Assembly (NCBI GenBank): GCA_015487515.1
Contig: WFPQ01000193.1
Location: 1 to 16,971 of the forward strand
DNA length: 16,971 nucleotides
Source: Hyphomicrobiales bacterium
Lineage (GTDB): Bacteria; Pseudomonadota; Alphaproteobacteria; Rhizobiales; Devosiaceae
Reading direction: 5' to 3'
Shown here piece by piece: positions 15,469 to 16,971 of this stretch. How positions within the stretch are numbered: the stretch's first letter is position 1; each line of letters opens with the position of its first letter. The translations under genes and the position numbers were made by a program. The notes below the pieces were generated by a model. That model saw nothing but the letters and a program-made list of their open reading frames with translations, ran no database searches and had not been told where the DNA came from.

Positions 15469-15542
15469 TGGAGCGGGTGAAGGGAATCGAACCCTCGTAT
15501 TCAGCTTGGAAGGCTGCTGCTCTACCATTGAGCTACACCCGC
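15469..15542 (-). tRNA. tRNA-Gly (anticodon TCC)
   Basis: On the minus strand the 74-nt sequence begins GCGGGTGTAGCTCAATGG. It folds with a GCGGGTG/CACCCGC acceptor stem, an anticodon loop CTTCCAA (anticodon TCC), a T-arm GAGGGTTCGATTCCCTT, and an encoded CCA end at 15471-15469. It is 92 bp downstream of tRNA-Tyr and probably in the same transcript. Confidence 0.97.
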
Positions 15543-15634
15543 TTCGAAACCGGCCTCAAGAATCGACCAGTCAAAACCAGCAGTCAAGGCCGGTCTTTAA
15601 AAAACCGGCGGCAGGCCTGACCGCCCGGCCGGTA

Positions 15635-15719
15635 TGGTGGAGGGAGCTGGATTCGAACCAGCGTACGCTAAGCGGCCAGATTTACAGTCTGGTGGATTTA
15701 ACCACTCTCCCATCCCTCC
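15635..15719 (-). tRNA. tRNA-Tyr (anticodon GTA)
   Basis: On the minus strand the 85-nt sequence begins GGAGGGATGGGAGAGTGG. It has a GGAGGGA/TCCCTCC acceptor stem, anticodon arm CAGACTGTAAATCTG (anticodon GTA), the long variable arm of a class II tRNA, T-loop TTCGAAT and an encoded CCA. It is first in a tRNA-Tyr/tRNA-Gly unit. Confidence 0.97.
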
Positions 15720-15788
15720 ATTTGACCAGTCTTGACAAACTCATTCAAGGGGCAAACCCATAAAACATTTTAATGGACCCCAGCCCGG

Positions 15789-15817
15789 TTTATGCTAAGT
15801 GCATGGCCTCGTGTCAA
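15789..15817 (-). promoter_or_regulatory. Promoter of the tRNA-Tyr/tRNA-Gly operon
   Basis: On the minus strand a perfect TTGACA (15817-15812) is followed after exactly 17 bp by CATAAA (15794-15789). The expected start near 15782 leaves a leader of about 60 nt before the mature tRNA-Tyr 5' end. It lies in the divergent region with rlmB. Confidence 0.65.
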
Positions 15818-15863
15818 CATTTAACTTGCTCAAAATCAGACGATATTTGCAACAGGCGCCATC

Positions 15864-16703
15864 ATGGGCAAAAAACCGGATTCCAGACCTTACAAAAAAA
15901 CCGGACAGGAAAATTCAAACGCCCAGAAACCGGACACAAAAACCAAGAACCGGCCGGCAAGACCCATGGCCAGGGCAGGCCGGCAGGCAAAATCTGCAAC
16001 CGATCACTATATCTATGGAATGCATGCGGTCAGGGCCGCCCTGAAAAACCCAAGGCGCAGGAAAAGCGCCCTGTTTGCCACCAGCAATGCCATTGAAAGA
16101 CTGGGCATGACAAGCCCCGGGGCAGGCCCGGATGTTCCGGTTAACATCCTGCAACCCCGGGAACTGGACCAGATGATCGGAACCAAGGCCGTGCACCAGG
16201 GGGTAATGCTAAGGGTAATGCCCCTGCCCCGCCTGGAACTGAAGGATCTCGAAGATTTCAGGCTGCTCGTAATTCTTGACCAGATCAGCGACCCCCACAA
16301 TGTCGGGGCCATTTTAAGAACCGCATGTGCCTTTGGGGCCAGCGCCGTGATCACCACGACAAGGCATGCCCCCCAGGAAACCGGAGTAATGGCAAAAGCC
16401 GCCTCGGGAGCCCTTGACATGATGCCCATGGTCGAAGTCGGCAACCTGGGAGAAGCAATAAAAACCCTTAAAAAACAAGCCGTATGGTGCATGGGACTGG
16501 ATTCGGACGCAGACACCCCCCTGAACAAAGCAGACAAACAACACAATATGGCACTTGTCCTGGGAGCAGAAGGCAAGGGATTGCGCCAGAAAACCCGCCA
16601 GTTGTGCGATCAGGTCTGCCGGCTGGACATGCCCGGCCAGATCAAGAGCCTGAACGTTTCAAATGCAGCCGCCATCGCCATGTTTGCGCTTTCAATGCCC
16701 TGA
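15864..16703 (+). CDS. rlmB: 23S rRNA (guanosine-2'-O-)-methyltransferase RlmB, SpoU/TrmH family
   Basis: This SAM-dependent 2'-O-methyltransferase has a knotted SPOUT fold; RlmB modifies G2251 of 23S rRNA in E. coli. The 279-residue protein has a basic, disordered N-terminus (about 1-45, many Lys, Arg, Gln, Asn), then a substrate-binding domain starting IYGMHAVRAAL (50-60), then the catalytic domain. Its three motifs are LDQISDPHNVGAILR (138-152, Asn146 and Arg152), LVLGAEGKGLR (231-241, Glu237) and IKSLNVSNAAA (260-270), the SAM-binding knot. ATG 15864 is preceded by a weak AGG. It is divergent from the tRNA operon, a housekeeping border of the polysaccharide locus. Family assignment is firm; RlmB rather than another TrmH-type target is likely from the N-terminal domain and length. 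Confidence 0.93.
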   Translation: MGKKPDSRPYKKTGQENSNAQKPDTKTKNRPARPMARAGRQAKSATDHYIYGMHAVRAALKNPRRRKSALFATSNAIERLGMTSPGAGPDVPVNILQPRELDQMIGTKAVHQGVMLRVMPLPRLELKDLEDFRLLVILDQISDPHNVGAILRTACAFGASAVITTTRHAPQETGVMAKAASGALDMMPMVEVGNLGEAIKTLKKQAVWCMGLDSDADTPLNKADKQHNMALVLGAEGKGLRQKTRQLCDQVCRLDMPGQIKSLNVSNAAAIAMFALSMP

Positions 16704-16749
16704 TCCAGCCCCGGGACAACTGTCAAAATCTCCGCGCCCCCGTCCAAGG

Positions 16750-16789
16750 GCTCAAGAATGGCCGGCCATTGCTCAAGATGACCTCTTGA
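16750..16789. repeat. Palindrome flanked by GCTCAAG direct repeats, with an adjacent hairpin
   Basis: AATGGCCGGCCATT (16757-16770) is a perfect 14-bp palindrome flanked on both sides by GCTCAAG. Directly after it TCAAGA-TGACC-TCTTGA (16773-16789) can form a 6-bp stem. It sits between the convergent rlmB and the possible gene at 16823. No T-tract follows, so a standard intrinsic terminator is not supported. Confidence 0.5.
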
Positions 16790-16822
16790 TGCCCCTTCGG
16801 CAGGCCAGCCGGTTCAGACAGG

Positions 16823-16971
16823 TCAGGACCTGGTCTGCCAATGGCGATTTTGCCAGGCAACCACCGCCAGCAATACAAAGCCTGCAGCCATGGAAAGCAG
16901 AATCAAGGCAGAGCCCAGGGCACGCATATCAAGGGGGTTGATCACGAAAAGCGGAACGGCAATGGCCATTC
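16823..16971 (-). CDS. Possible 3' end of a membrane protein gene (cut by window edge)
   Basis: A minus-strand frame runs from the window edge to a TGA at 16825-16823. Its last 48 codons read MAIAVPLFVINPLDMRALGS, then a strongly hydrophobic segment (ALILLSMAAGFVLLAVVAW) and a short polar tail, QNRHWQTRS. This looks like a terminal transmembrane helix with a cytoplasmic end. The ATG at 16969 may be internal. The family is not recognisable. It would converge with rlmB, with about 120 bp between the stops. Confidence 0.4.
   Translation of the reverse strand, partial: MAIAVPLFVINPLDMRALGSALILLSMAAGFVLLAVVAWQNRHWQTRS

Overview
The window is chromosomal DNA from a Gram-negative bacterium, most likely an alphaproteobacterium. 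The evidence is an RlmB of the alphaproteobacterial type (RHAPQETGVMAKAASGAL block), a tRNA-Tyr/tRNA-Gly pair divergent from it, and an ABC-transporter-dependent surface polysaccharide locus. No transposase, integrase, phage gene or CRISPR array was found. Species or genus cannot be named from the sequence.

Layout. Positions 1-1876 (minus) hold a polysaccharide ABC exporter: Wzm-like permease, then a Wzt-like ATPase cut by the window edge. Position 2031-3239 (plus) is a membrane-anchored GT-B glycosyltransferase, divergent from the exporter. Positions 3259-6130 (minus) hold an LpxD-like acyltransferase followed 7 bp later by an AsnB-family amidotransferase. Positions 6510-10566 (minus) hold a tightly packed four-gene operon, wbpB-wbpD-wbpE-wbpA in transcription order. 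This is the set that converts UDP-GlcNAc to UDP-2,3-diacetamido-2,3-dideoxy-D-glucuronic acid. Position 10966-12159 (plus) is a second glycosyltransferase, and 12462-14387 (plus) is a WbpM/FlaA1-type membrane UDP-GlcNAc 4,6-dehydratase. A small exported four-cysteine protein (14684-15013) closes the accessory part. Then come tRNA-Gly and tRNA-Tyr (minus), rlmB (plus), and the 3' end of a possible membrane protein gene (minus).

How the genes fit together. WbpA, WbpB, WbpE and WbpD make an activated diacetamido uronic acid. The AsnB-like enzyme is a candidate for converting its carboxylate to an amide, and the LpxD-like enzyme is a candidate for acylating an amino sugar. WbpM feeds a 6-deoxy-HexNAc branch. 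The two glycosyltransferases would assemble repeat units and Wzm/Wzt would export the lipid-linked chain across the inner membrane. No WbpI-type 2-epimerase, polymerase or initiating transferase lies in the window.

Most unusual points: the wbpB reading frame needs a non-AUG (AUU) start just after an in-frame TGA, or contains an error; a 36-bp element (31/36 identical) lies at promoter distance upstream of two separate transcription units in the same orientation relative to the downstream gene; a 21-bp tandem repeat and a probable leaderless promoter precede wbpM; and the LpxD-like protein has an altered family motif.
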